Source of the DNA: Nitrospirota bacterium
GTDB lineage: Bacteria > Nitrospirota > Nitrospiria > Nitrospirales > UBA8639
Length of the DNA: 32,213 nucleotides
Assembly: GCA_027623995.1 (NCBI GenBank)
Contig: JAQBUF010000040.1
Coordinates: 1 to 32,213 of the forward strand
Direction of reading: 5' to 3'
Shown: piece by piece, positions 7,490 through 15,599 of the stretch
How the letters are laid out: each line of letters opens with the position of its first letter
Position numbering within the stretch: the stretch's first letter is position 1
The notes under the pieces: generated by a model
What the model saw: only the letters and a program-made list of their open reading frames with translations
What the model was told of the DNA's origin: nothing
Databases searched by the model: none
Position numbers and translations under genes: made by a program

Positions 7490-7837
7490 ATGGATTTAAA
7501 AATTGAGAGTCGGAATGTCGGAATGACCCCACGATGGCAAAGCGAGATTGAAACGCGAGTGGAGGAATTACACATTGAACACCATCACATTACCCATGCC
7601 CGAGTCACCTTGACCAAAAATCCCCACCATAAAAAAGGCAGCAATATTGCCGAGACCTTAATTGTCGTGACCCTTCCCCCTCGCCACACCCTAACCGCCC
7701 GAAAAGAAGCGAAAACATTTGAAGAAGCTATTCGCGCGGCATTCAAAGCGATAAGCACTGAAATCAAAAAATTTCGCGAAAAGCCCCTGAGCGCCAAACC
7801 GATTAAAGAAGTCGAGTTAATGGCCGCCATGGAATAA
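7490..7837 (+). CDS. hpf: ribosome hibernation-promoting factor (HPF/RaiA, short form)
   Basis: This 115-residue protein fits the S30AE/HPF-RaiA fold. It has beta-alpha-beta order, with LKIESRNVGMTP at the start, a long helix (RWQSEIETRVEELHI), a strand HARVTLTKNPHHKKGSN, and a second helix carrying EAKTFEEAIRAAFKAISTEIKKF. Family members bind the decoding centre of the 30S subunit and shut down idle ribosomes in slow growth. The C-terminal dimerisation domain of long HPF is absent, so it is a short form. The ATG at 7490 is preferred over an in-frame GTG at 7484 because the GTG lies within the AGGAGGT Shine-Dalgarno itself. It is divergent from the CBS gene and has its own probable promoter. 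Confidence 0.85.
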   Translation: MDLKIESRNVGMTPRWQSEIETRVEELHIEHHHITHARVTLTKNPHHKKGSNIAETLIVVTLPPRHTLTARKEAKTFEEAIRAAFKAISTEIKKFREKPLSAKPIKEVELMAAME

Positions 7838-7867
7838 AAGGAGGCTTTTCCTCCACATGCCGATCGT

Positions 7868-7898
7868 CCAGCCTGTGCCCGTCATGGCCACAGGCTGG
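7868..7898. repeat. 10-bp perfect inverted repeat downstream of hpf
   Basis: CCAGCCTGTG (7868-7877) pairs perfectly with CACAGGCTGG (7889-7898) over an 11-nt loop. A smaller GGAGG/CCTCC hairpin is at about 7841-7857. Neither is followed by a clear T run. They may together end hpf transcription or stabilise its 3' end. Confidence 0.55.
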
Positions 7899-8068
7899 AT
7901 GCCGTCAATTCCCACGACACCTGTCAAGTTTTTGACGTCACCAGGACAGGGCTTTCTTCCCAAATAATCCTCCCAGTTCTCCGGATCACTCGTAAAACCA
8001 TTTGATTCTATTGCGAATACTATAATGAAAACCTGCTTGGTCCTTGCTGGAAATGGGTAATTTTTGCC

Positions 8069-8084
8069 TGGCAACAATCTTGCG
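8069..8084 (+). promoter_or_regulatory. candidate sigma-54 (-24/-12) promoter
   Basis: TGGCAACAATCTTGCG has GG and GC with the required 10-bp gap and matches TGGCAC-N5-TTGC at nearly every conserved base. It lies 70 bp before the ATG of the CADD-like gene, predicting a start near 8095 and a leader of about 60 nt. A sigma-54 activator is encoded at 22152-23927 in this window, but nothing shows that it acts here. Confidence 0.6.
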
Positions 8085-8153
8085 AGCATGTCAATTAGCT
8101 GTCAGACGCGGTCTCATTATAAAAGTTTTCATCGTTCGTCAGGGAGGACACCA

Positions 8154-8951
8154 ATGTCACAGTTACTCACATTCTCCAGCCCATCTAACACCAGCGTCGA
8201 ACCCCCTGTGGGCAAACGGCGATCTTTTTCACCACACCCTCCATGGATTGTGCAATTGATCAATGAGCTTGACCCGTACCAACAACGAGTTTTCAACTGC
8301 CCATTGGTCAAGGACACTTCAAGAGGGACTCTTTCCTTGGAACAGATGCGTGGATGGTTGATGCAACTCTACCCCTTCATTGCAACCTTCCCTCAATGGA
8401 TTGCCTTGAATATTACAAAGGCTCCAGAGGCGTTTGCCCGTGAAATTCTTATCGATAATGTACGGGTAGAAAAATGGCATGCCAAACAGTGGATGGATAT
8501 GACGGACGCGTTTGGAATTACTCGCGAAGAACTGCGGGACTGTTCAGTGCTTCCAGAAGTCGAAGCGCTCACCCATTACATGTGGTCCGTGAACCTTCGT
8601 GGAACCCTTGCGGAAAGCATGGGGGCGATGACCTATGCCATCGAAGGCACCACCCAAGGGATTGCTCGTGCCGTACTAGAAGGATTTCCTCACTATGAAG
8701 GTCGCGATGGGATTCATTTAACTAAGCGAGCCTATGCCTGGATGAAAAATCATGCCCGCTACGATGAAGCGCATCCTTTAGAAGCTCTGGAAATCATTAT
8801 TCGATCAACCGACTCGGAACCTTTGAAAGATAAGGTGACCCATGCCGCGAAACGCAGTATGGAATATTTCTATATTGCGCTTGATGCCTGCTATCGGAAG
8901 TTTTCCCCGATTGACGTATCCGTCTTCCAACGTTCTACACATGCGGCCTAA
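8154..8951 (+). CDS. CADD/TenA-like heme-oxygenase-fold diiron protein
   Basis: This 265-residue protein belongs to the heme-oxygenase-like diiron group (CADD, TenA, PqqC relatives). All six expected metal ligands can be placed: E106 and H109 in DNVRVEKWHAKQW, E164 in TYAIEGTTQ, and H200-x3-D204-x2-H207 in NHARYDEAHPLE. Also typical are LSLEQMRGWLMQLYPFIATFPQWIAL (61-86) and AFGITREEL. In Chlamydia CADD, a Tyr and a Lys of the protein itself are consumed to make p-aminobenzoate. By my manual alignment the corresponding positions are non-aromatic (near L51) and V174, so the self-sacrificing chemistry is probably absent. The ATG at 8154 is chosen for its GGGAGG; the frame is open 30 codons further up, but that stretch overlaps the sigma-54 site. 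A strong terminator follows. The substrate is unknown. Confidence 0.8.
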   Translation: MSQLLTFSSPSNTSVEPPVGKRRSFSPHPPWIVQLINELDPYQQRVFNCPLVKDTSRGTLSLEQMRGWLMQLYPFIATFPQWIALNITKAPEAFAREILIDNVRVEKWHAKQWMDMTDAFGITREELRDCSVLPEVEALTHYMWSVNLRGTLAESMGAMTYAIEGTTQGIARAVLEGFPHYEGRDGIHLTKRAYAWMKNHARYDEAHPLEALEIIIRSTDSEPLKDKVTHAAKRSMEYFYIALDACYRKFSPIDVSVFQRSTHAA

Positions 8952-8967
8952 GTCATAGCTCAAGGTC

Positions 8968-9010
8968 CGTGACCTCACCAAGCCCAGGAATGGTTGGTGG
9001 GGTCACGTTT
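8968..9010 (+). terminator. intrinsic terminator of the CADD-like gene
   Basis: CGTGACCTCACCAA (8968-8981) pairs with TTGGTGGGGTCACG (8994-9007), 13 of 14 positions, followed by TTTCC. It begins 17 bp after the stop codon. Confidence 0.6.
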
Positions 9011-9075
9011 CCAGACAGCACAATTTCTTGACCTCCTATCCTGCTTGCCGTTTCTAGTCCCATCCTCATACTGGC

Positions 9076-9267
9076 AATGTTGAAAAACGCCGCCAGCGGC
9101 GTTCTCTGGCTTTGCCGAAACGGCTCGCACAGGCACCGTCGCCCTTTTGCCTGACCTTCGGGCTCACAGACTTGCCGCTCTTCGCGGCGTTCGCGCTCAC
9201 GTACTATGAGTACGCTCCGCGCGTCAAAAGGGCTGCGGCCTTGCTGGACGAATTTTTTTGAACGTTC
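9076..9267. mobile_element. MITE-like dispersed repeat, complete copy
   Basis: This is a non-coding element of about 190 bp. The ends are inverted: AATGTTGAAAAA at the left and the complement of AACGTTCAAAAAAA at the right. Inside are GCCCTTTTG and CAAAAGGGC as a wide inverted pair, plus small hairpins: AACGCCGC/GCGGCGTT, GCCGC/GCGGC and CGTAC/GTACG. Its first ~85 bp recur with about 85-90% identity (by eye) at 32128-32213. No open frame or transposase is present. Confidence 0.75.
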
Positions 9268-9276
9268 CCTCTCATT

Positions 9277-9294
9277 GATGAGGCCTGCCTCATC
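9277..9294. repeat. 8-bp perfect hairpin beside the MITE-like element
   Basis: GATGAGGC (9277-9284) and GCCTCATC (9287-9294) are separated by 2 nt. It is 10 bp outside the repeat element and may be a remnant of it or a terminator-like structure without a T run. Confidence 0.5.
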
Positions 9295-9529
9295 TGAAGC
9301 CTTAATTGGCTATGGGCATACAATATTCAACAGGCCCATACTCATTTGAAGGTCAAGGCAACAACAGGCTTTTGAGGTTAAAGGCTTCGGTAGAGGTTGA
9401 TCACCCCTCGTCATCTACCTGCGGAAACTTGGGCGTCCTGCGGGCCAAGAAAAGCAATTGTGTCATGACCAACTTTTGCTCATAATACCTAGGGGCTCTC
9501 CAGGCCCGCCCAATATCACCCTGGATCTC

Positions 9530-11692
9530 ATGGAATTCCTCTCAATGAATCCCTTTGCACTTGCCGGATTTCTCACCTGTCTCAGCTCATTGGTGTTCGG
9601 GTTTTTTGTATTCTCTAGAAACCCGGCCCGTCGTTTAAACCAACTCTGGCTTGGGTTTACCATGACCGTCGCCCTGTGGGGTCTTGGGTCTATTTGGATT
9701 GCGCTTGAGCCAGATCCCCAAACTGCGCTTCTCGCCTGGCGTGTGGCCTTTGCAGCCAGCGTCATATGGATTCCCATTGTGTTTCTTCATTTCACTTGCG
9801 TGTTCTCCGACACTCATCATCCGCGCCTACTTCTAGTGTCCTATCTCGTCGGAGCCACGTGCGTCCCTTTCATTCTGACATCTCCCCATTTTTTCTCAGG
9901 AGTCCGGCTTGCCTTTTCCTCATTTTATTACGCCACCCCAGGCCCTCTTCTTTTCACGTTTTTCACCATAGGATGGTTAGGGCTCACGATGTATAGCCAT
10001 ATTCTACTGGTAAAATCCTTCCGACGCAGTACGGAAACCAGACGTGCCCAGATCAAATATTTCTTTATCGCCACCGCAATTGGCTATGCCGGTGGGTCCC
10101 TCGAATTTCTTCCTATCTTTGGATTCGACGTCTATCCCTGGGGCCATTTTGCCATTCCTTTGTATCCCATCATCATGGCCTACGCCATCGTCAAGTACCG
10201 GTTGATGGATACATCGATTGTGCTGGAAAAAGGACTTTCGTATTTGACGCTGTTTTCCGTAGCCGCCATTCCCGCATTCGGCGTGTTGCTCTGGGCCCAG
10301 CACCTATACTTCGGTTCGATCAATTACCCCTTCTCTGCCACGATGCTGGTCATTTTTCATTTTCTGGTGTTGGGATCCTACTCCATTAAAACGCGTGCCG
10401 AAGAAACCATCGGGAAAAAACTGTTTAAAGATCGACATGTTACCGCCACAACACTTTCCCAATTTTCCAAAGCCCTCGTGAGTATCCTGGATTTCGACAC
10501 CCTAACGGAAGAGATTACGGAAACGCTCAAACGTGTCATGGGAATTCATCATGCGACGTTATATGTCTGGGACAAACAAAAAAATGTGTATGGCCCTGTA
10601 TCCTCCTCCCACGCAACGATCTCCCCTACACACAGATTTGGGTTGACCCATTCCCTCCCGGTTCGACTCCACGAACATCAAGAGCCCTTGGTTCGAGAAG
10701 AAATAGAGGAGATGAACACTCCCAAAGGATCCGAACAGGTAGTTCAGCAATTGAAAGCCTTGGATGTTGATGTATGCCTTCCCTTTTTGAATACCCACCA
10801 TCAACTCATCGGATTTTGTCTGCTTGGTCCTTGTCATACCCAGACCGGATATTCTGCTGAAGACTTGCAGTTGCTGACATCACTTGGACGGAATGCAGCG
10901 ATTGCCCTAGACAATGCCATGCTCTATGAGGATCTGAAGCAATCCCAACAATTGATTCAACGCAATAATCAACTTCGTTCTCTAGAAATTATGGCTGGTG
11001 GTTTTGCGCACGAAATTCGGAACCCGCTCACCTCAATCAAAACGTTCGTTCAGCTCGCGCCGCATCGCCTGAACGATCACGATTTTCTCAAGGATTTTGG
11101 ACGAATCGTGACCGATGACGTGACTCGTATAGAGCGCCTCTGTCAGGAAGTCCTCAGTTACTCTTATCACCCTATCCCCCAAATAGCAGAAGAGGACCTT
11201 CATGGGATCATTGAGGCCTGCCTCTACGCCACTGAGGTGAAAACCAGTAACACCCCCCTCCACATTGCTAAAGACTTTGCCAATGAGTTGCCCCTCTTAC
11301 GCATTGATCAGCAACAAATGAAACAGGTGCTCCTGAATATATTTTTCAATGCACTCGAAGCCATGTCTGGAGAACGGCAAATTCTCTCCGTCCGAACTTA
11401 CTTCATCAGCAAACCAACTGGGGACGCTTGGGTTCAAATTGAAATTTCTGATTCAGGGCACGGAATTGGCCCGAAGGAACTCGAACATATTTTTGATCCA
11501 TTTTTTACGACTAAACACGAGAGCCAGGAGCATGAGGGTACTGGACTTGGTTTGGCTATCGCCCATCAAATCATTCAGGCTCACGGTGGGACTATTGAGG
11601 CCAGCAGTCAAATTGGGGAAGGAACGACTTTCCTCATTACTTTGCCTACCCCTGTGTCGCAGGAACCCGTCCAAACCGCATTTTCCTATTGA
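9530..11692 (+). CDS. membrane histidine kinase (7TM N-terminus, GAF, HisKA, HATPase)
   Basis: This is a sensor kinase of about 720 residues. The first ~270 residues contain about eight hydrophobic segments (for example FALAGFLTCLSSLVFGFFVF) and resemble the histidine-kinase N-terminal 7TM sensor module. Residues ~305-465 form a GAF domain (LSQFSKALVSILDFDTLTEEI ... LLTSLGRNAAIALDNA). The HisKA box AGGFAHEIRNPLTSIKTF places the phosphorylated His at about residue 494. The ATPase domain shows LLNIFFNALEAMS (N box), DSGHGIGPKELEHIFDPFFTTK (G1/F box) and GTGLGLAIAHQI (G2). The frame is open back to a TTG at 9458. I chose ATG 9530 because the hydrophobic N terminus follows at once, but ATG 9545 is equally possible and none has a strong Shine-Dalgarno. 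No response regulator is adjacent, so it is an orphan kinase whose signal is unknown. Confidence 0.88.
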   Translation: MEFLSMNPFALAGFLTCLSSLVFGFFVFSRNPARRLNQLWLGFTMTVALWGLGSIWIALEPDPQTALLAWRVAFAASVIWIPIVFLHFTCVFSDTHHPRLLLVSYLVGATCVPFILTSPHFFSGVRLAFSSFYYATPGPLLFTFFTIGWLGLTMYSHILLVKSFRRSTETRRAQIKYFFIATAIGYAGGSLEFLPIFGFDVYPWGHFAIPLYPIIMAYAIVKYRLMDTSIVLEKGLSYLTLFSVAAIPAFGVLLWAQHLYFGSINYPFSATMLVIFHFLVLGSYSIKTRAEETIGKKLFKDRHVTATTLSQFSKALVSILDFDTLTEEITETLKRVMGIHHATLYVWDKQKNVYGPVSSSHATISPTHRFGLTHSLPVRLHEHQEPLVREEIEEMNTPKGSEQVVQQLKALDVDVCLPFLNTHHQLIGFCLLGPCHTQTGYSAEDLQLLTSLGRNAAIALDNAMLYEDLKQSQQLIQRNNQLRSLEIMAGGFAHEIRNPLTSIKTFVQLAPHRLNDHDFLKDFGRIVTDDVTRIERLCQEVLSYSYHPIPQIAEEDLHGIIEACLYATEVKTSNTPLHIAKDFANELPLLRIDQQQMKQVLLNIFFNALEAMSGERQILSVRTYFISKPTGDAWVQIEISDSGHGIGPKELEHIFDPFFTTKHESQEHEGTGLGLAIAHQIIQAHGGTIEASSQIGEGTTFLITLPTPVSQEPVQTAFSY

Positions 11693-12035
11693 TAGTCCAC
11701 TGGCACCTAGGCCAAAAATCATGATCAAAAGGCACCACAGCCTTAAACTAGTTCATAATATGAAGTTCTTACATAATGATTAAGTTGTGTTATTTAATGC
11801 TAATGACTGTGAACAAACTACTGAATAACGGTTCATTCTCGATAAAAATATCAGAAAAATGATGATTTGGATCTTTACAATCCCTTAGGAGGAGGGTATC
11901 CTAAAAAATCATGTTATTTTTCTGCGAGAAATACCCCGATGAAATCATCTAGTTCTGAAACATGTCGATAATCTGATTAACCTTATTTAGGTTCCTTGGA
12001 TCACCTTTTTTGGTAACAACACAGAGTTCAAAATT
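11693..12035. other. intergenic region before the desaturase gene
   Basis: This A/T-rich non-coding stretch contains TTAGGA/TCCTAA arms around 11885-11904. It lacks the following T run of a terminator. I see no gene and no confident promoter, although desaturase control could lie here. Confidence 0.4.
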
Positions 12036-12890
12036 ATGACTACCACAACCCTTCCCATCATTGACAGCCCAAAAACCCGAGCGCGAGACCTGCAAACTAC
12101 AATGTTATTTCTTCTGGTTGCTGTTGGGGCTTCTATTGGTCTCCCTACCTATGCCTATTACTATGATTTCTCATGGTTGGACTGGACGATGTTTGCTATT
12201 CTCTACACTTACACGGGATTGGGCATTACCGTCGGGTACCATCGACTTCTTGCTCATCGAAGTTTTACCTGCCCCGATTGGGTGAAATTTATCATCTTGA
12301 TTGGAGGGGGTTGGGCATTTCAAAACTCAGGATTAAAATGGGCAGCCGACCATATTCGACATCATGCACGTTGCGATAAAGATGAAGACCCCTATAACGC
12401 GACATGGGGATTTTGGCATAGTCATTGTGGATGGTTATTTGTCCGCGATCCCCATCGTGACCCTAAATACGCTTCACGCCTGAAACAGGATCGAGTCGTG
12501 GTGTGGCAAGACCGCTATTATATCCCGATCCTCATATCGGGGTTAGTTTTTCCGTTTGTTGTTGGCCTTCTCTACAATGGGTGGGTTGGCGGCATGGGCT
12601 GTTTTCTTCTCGCTGGAGTTGGCCGAACGTTTTTTGTGTTAAACTCCACATTTTGTATCAATTCCATCTGCCACATTTGGGGGGACCAACCCCATGGAAC
12701 CTCTGATTCGAGTCGCGATAGTTGGTGGATATCACTCATTACCTTTGGCGAGGGCTACCACAACTATCATCACATGTATCAAAGCGACTACCGAAATGGG
12801 CCCAAATGGTATAATTTTGACCCTTCGAAATGGCTTATTTATGGACTTTCTCGCATTGGTTTAGCCAGCAACCTACGTCGATTTTCCTAG
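12036..12890 (+). CDS. acyl-CoA/acyl-lipid fatty-acid desaturase
   Basis: This 284-residue membrane diiron enzyme inserts a cis double bond into a saturated fatty acyl chain (delta-9 type expected), raising membrane fluidity. The three histidine boxes are intact: HRLLAH (69-74), HIRHH (106-110) and HNYHH (242-246), plus the extra His in NSICHIWG (213). Hydrophobic pairs at about 22-65, 84-98 and 163-200 fit the four-helix topology with the metal site facing the cytosol. The length is at the short end for bacterial members, which lack the cytochrome b5 tail, so a separate electron donor is needed. No Shine-Dalgarno is obvious before the ATG. The gene appears to be a single unit with a long A/T-rich upstream region that may carry temperature or redox control. 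Confidence 0.93.
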   Translation: MTTTTLPIIDSPKTRARDLQTTMLFLLVAVGASIGLPTYAYYYDFSWLDWTMFAILYTYTGLGITVGYHRLLAHRSFTCPDWVKFIILIGGGWAFQNSGLKWAADHIRHHARCDKDEDPYNATWGFWHSHCGWLFVRDPHRDPKYASRLKQDRVVVWQDRYYIPILISGLVFPFVVGLLYNGWVGGMGCFLLAGVGRTFFVLNSTFCINSICHIWGDQPHGTSDSSRDSWWISLITFGEGYHNYHHMYQSDYRNGPKWYNFDPSKWLIYGLSRIGLASNLRRFS

Positions 12891-13253
12891 CTCCTTTCTG
12901 CTACGACCCTCCGATTCCATTATTTCGTCTTCTCAATACGACAAATTCCTTATATCGATTCATACGTTGTTTTGAGTAGGCAACATACCAAGTCAGCTTC
13001 AGAAAACCTTTTATTTTTCTATTCATTTTTTCTTACTCACCTTCAGGCGATCCCTCTAAACCTATTACCAGACCATTGTTTTCTCTTTTTCCTGGCATCT
13101 TGAGATATAAGATCACCCTCGATTTGTCCAGTGAAGACCCAGGAGATTATCTCCCTTACCCCCTCTTTCGGGTAATTGACGGGACCTAGGGGAATAGTAG
13201 AACAATGAAACACTTGTAAAAGAACAATCACAAAATATGTAAAGAGGGATGGA
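12891..13253. other. intergenic region before the receiver protein
   Basis: No gene is supported here. A TTACCC/GGGTAA inverted pair lies near 13163-13183 with a loop of 8 nt. The minus-strand open frame crossing this region continues antisense through the receiver gene and is a shadow. Confidence 0.4.
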
Positions 13254-13628
13254 GTGCCAAATCGCATGGGACGAGTATTGTTAGTTGACGATGAAGCAGC
13301 CGTGAGAGGAACCTTACGAGCGGTCCTAGAATCGCAGGGATATACCTGCGAGGAAGCGGAACATGGAGTGGCGGCCTTGGCATTACTAGAACAAGAACAC
13401 TTTGATTTAATTATTACCGATAACCGAATGCCTGTCCTCAATGGCATCGAATTCCTCAAACAATATTCTCAAAAACCCGATCCGAAGCCTCCAGTCATCT
13501 TTTTCACCGGCGACATCAGCGATGCCGAAAAAGATCTTGCCATGAAAGCCGGAGCCCGCGCGGTGCTACAAAAGCCCCCGAATTTTGGCGAAATCATCTC
13601 TGCGGTCCAGCAGGCCATCAGCGATTAA
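13254..13628 (+). CDS. stand-alone response-regulator receiver domain
   Basis: This 124-residue protein is only a REC domain of the CheY type. It has the acidic pair in LLVDDEAAVR (D12, D13), the phospho-acceptor D56 in LIITDNRMPVLNG, the T in IFFTGD (about 85) and the conserved K in VLQKPP. It therefore accepts phosphate from a kinase and signals through a protein partner. The GTG at 13254 follows a GAGGGA sequence. An ATG at 13266 in the same frame would remove only four residues. No kinase is adjacent; the orphan 7TM-GAF kinase 1.5 kb upstream is a possible partner by location only. Confidence 0.88.
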   Translation: MPNRMGRVLLVDDEAAVRGTLRAVLESQGYTCEEAEHGVAALALLEQEHFDLIITDNRMPVLNGIEFLKQYSQKPDPKPPVIFFTGDISDAEKDLAMKAGARAVLQKPPNFGEIISAVQQAISD

Positions 13629-14098
13629 TTCAAATCCAAAATTTCAGAATTATCCATCACCTTTTTTCTGAAAACTGAACCACCTGCCCCCGTTTGACGC
13701 AGTCCTTGTCAGTACCTTATCTGGGAAGTACCAAAATATTATTGAGGGCCAGTCTCATTAACCACGTATTTTCATCTAAAGCCAAATAAGTCCACCATAA
13801 TTTGATTCCTTCCTTGGTTTTTCATTCTTTATGTTTCCCACTCTTATTTGATGTCCGTACGCAATCATGTGTTTTCTCCCGCAATCCCTAAGGAGCAGGG
13901 AGAATCAACTCAAATTCATTCTCCCTTTAAAAATCCTATCAGGAAACTATCGCTTGGCTAAAGGAAGCAATGAGAAGAAACCGAAAGATCTTCAGAAGGG
14001 GACATTCGTGGCTGAAAAAAAACCAGAATCCACCTATGAACGTACCGTTAAAAAAAGTGATTCAGGCTCCCCTGGACCCAGCCACATGAGGAATAAGT
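13629..14098. other. intergenic region before the lysine-type operon
   Basis: This 470-bp stretch probably carries the promoter of the three-gene operon starting at 14099. An open frame at 13867-14118 has no clear start signal and overlaps the dehydrogenase start. Its tail from GTG 14008 is a basic, low-complexity 36-residue peptide that I do not accept as a gene without more support. TTGACG at 13695 followed 18 bp later by TATCTG is a weak promoter match. Confidence 0.4.
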
Positions 14099-15583
14099 AT
14101 GGAAAGCCCAATTCATAATTTTATTGCCGGGAAATGGATTCCAGCCAGATCAGGGAAGACCTTTGAATCGCGAAATCCAGCCACCGGTCATCTGATTGCC
14201 CAATGTGCCGACTCTAACAGCGATGACATGAATGATGCGGTCGCTGCCGCTCGTGAAGCCTTTGAATCATGGCACCGTCTTCCGGCCCCCCGTCGGGGAG
14301 AATTGTTATATCGAGTCGCCGAACGGCTTTTTCATGATAAAGAACCGCTCGCCCGTGCACTCACTAGTGAAATGGGAAAAGTCTTGGTGGAAGGTCGCGG
14401 CGATATTCAAGAGGCCATTGATATGGCCTACTACATGGGCGGAGAAGGTCGTCGGCAGTTCGGACATATCGCGCCCTCAGAACTCCCAAATAAATCAGCC
14501 TACGCGATACGAGAGCCACTGGGAGTCGTTGGGTTAATCACGCCATGGAATTTCCCTATGGCTATCCCCGCATGGAAAAGTTTTCCGGCATTGATGATGG
14601 GCAACACGGTAGTCCTCAAACCCTCGCCGGACACGCCCTATACAGCTGCCTTATTCGTCAAGACCCTCGAAGATGCAGGGATTCCTCCAGGCGTGGTGAA
14701 TCTCGTGATGGGGAGTGCGCCAGAGTTAGGTGCCACCTTAGTCAAACATCCTGACGTGGCCCTCATTTCATTCACGGGGTCAAAGGCCACCGGTGGAAAA
14801 GTCGCGGTTGATGCTGCCATGCATTACAAACAAGTGGCCCTCGAAATGGGTGGCAAGAATGCTATAATTGTGATGGAAGATGCAGACCTGGAGTTGGCTG
14901 TAGAAGGTATTGTGTGGAGTGCCTTCGGCACAAGCGGGCAACGATGTACCGCCTGCAGCCGACTCATAGCCCACGTAGACGTGAAAGAACAATTGGTTTC
15001 AATGCTATTGGAGCGAATGTCCAAGCTTCGGGTGGGCGATGGGCTTGACCCATCGATCGATGTAGGACCCTTGATCAATAAGACCCAGCTTGATCGCGTC
15101 CACCAACTTGTCCAAGTCGGTGTACAGGAAGGCGCTCAACTTAGAACTGGCGGGCACCCCTTAACCGAAGGAAATTATGCGGCGGGAAATTTCTTTGCGC
15201 CAACTCTATTTGATAATGTCACGCCAACCATGCGCATGGCCACCGAAGAAATTTTTGGCCCGGTGTTGAGTGTGCTTGAAATCCACAGCCTTGAAGAAGC
15301 CATCATAGTCAATAACTCGGTAGAATATGGACTGTCGAGTTCGCTTTACACCCAAGATATTAATCGGGCTCAGCACGCCATGCGAGAACTGCAATCGGGG
15401 ATTGTGTACATCAATGCCGGCACCATCGGGAGCGAGGTCCATCTCCCATTTGGAGGAATTAAACACACAGGCAACGGGCATCGTGAAGCCGGGCAAGCCG
15501 CATTGGATACGTTTAGTGAATGGAAATCCATTTACGTGGATTACAGCGGGCGGCTCCAAAGAGCCCAAATCGATACCAATTAA
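14099..15583 (+). CDS. NAD(P)-dependent aldehyde dehydrogenase, probable 2-aminoadipate 6-semialdehyde dehydrogenase
   Basis: This 494-residue ALDH-superfamily enzyme oxidises an aldehyde to its acid. Catalytic residues are intact: N151 in ITPWNF, K174 in VLKPS, E249 in LEMGGKN and the nucleophile C283 in [22 protein letters not shown] (225-233) is the nucleotide turn, and EEIFGPVL and PFGGIKHTG close the family pattern. The sequence alone does not fix the substrate. The gene order does suggest one: the next two genes encode a VOC metalloenzyme with a 2-oxoadipate-oxygenase-like motif and a saccharopine-dehydrogenase-like protein, so aminoadipate semialdehyde is the best guess. The ATG is preceded by AGGA, and the gap to the next gene is 16 bp. 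Succinate-semialdehyde or another ALDH role is the alternative. Confidence 0.9.
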   Translation: MESPIHNFIAGKWIPARSGKTFESRNPATGHLIAQCADSNSDDMNDAVAAAREAFESWHRLPAPRRGELLYRVAERLFHDKEPLARALTSEMGKVLVEGRGDIQEAIDMAYYMGGEGRRQFGHIAPSELPNKSAYAIREPLGVVGLITPWNFPMAIPAWKSFPALMMGNTVVLKPSPDTPYTAALFVKTLEDAGIPPGVVNLVMGSAPELGATLVKHPDVALISFTGSKATGGKVAVDAAMHYKQVALEMGGKNAIIVMEDADLELAVEGIVWSAFGTSGQRCTACSRLIAHVDVKEQLVSMLLERMSKLRVGDGLDPSIDVGPLINKTQLDRVHQLVQVGVQEGAQLRTGGHPLTEGNYAAGNFFAPTLFDNVTPTMRMATEEIFGPVLSVLEIHSLEEAIIVNNSVEYGLSSSLYTQDINRAQHAMRELQSGIVYINAGTIGSEVHLPFGGIKHTGNGHREAGQAALDTFSEWKSIYVDYSGRLQRAQIDTN

Positions 15584-15599
15584 TCAGAGGGTGAATCCT

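Larger units (their letters stand above)
8952..9529. other. long intergenic region before the 7TM kinase
   Basis: This gap holds the terminator at 8968-9010, the 190-bp MITE-like element and a small hairpin. The remaining ~230 bp before the kinase contain no gene I can support and no convincing promoter. Confidence 0.6.

Noticed and set aside
7817-8089. 90-residue minus-strand frame after hpf
   Set aside because: It overlaps palindromic sequence and the promoter region of the CADD-like gene, and shows no family signature or ribosome binding site.
13043-13459. 138-residue minus-strand frame
   Set aside because: It is mostly antisense to the receiver protein and has no homology features.
13867-14118. 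83-residue frame before the aldehyde dehydrogenase
   Set aside because: It has no start signal, low-complexity basic composition, and overlaps the dehydrogenase start. A shorter 36-residue peptide from GTG 14008 cannot be excluded.
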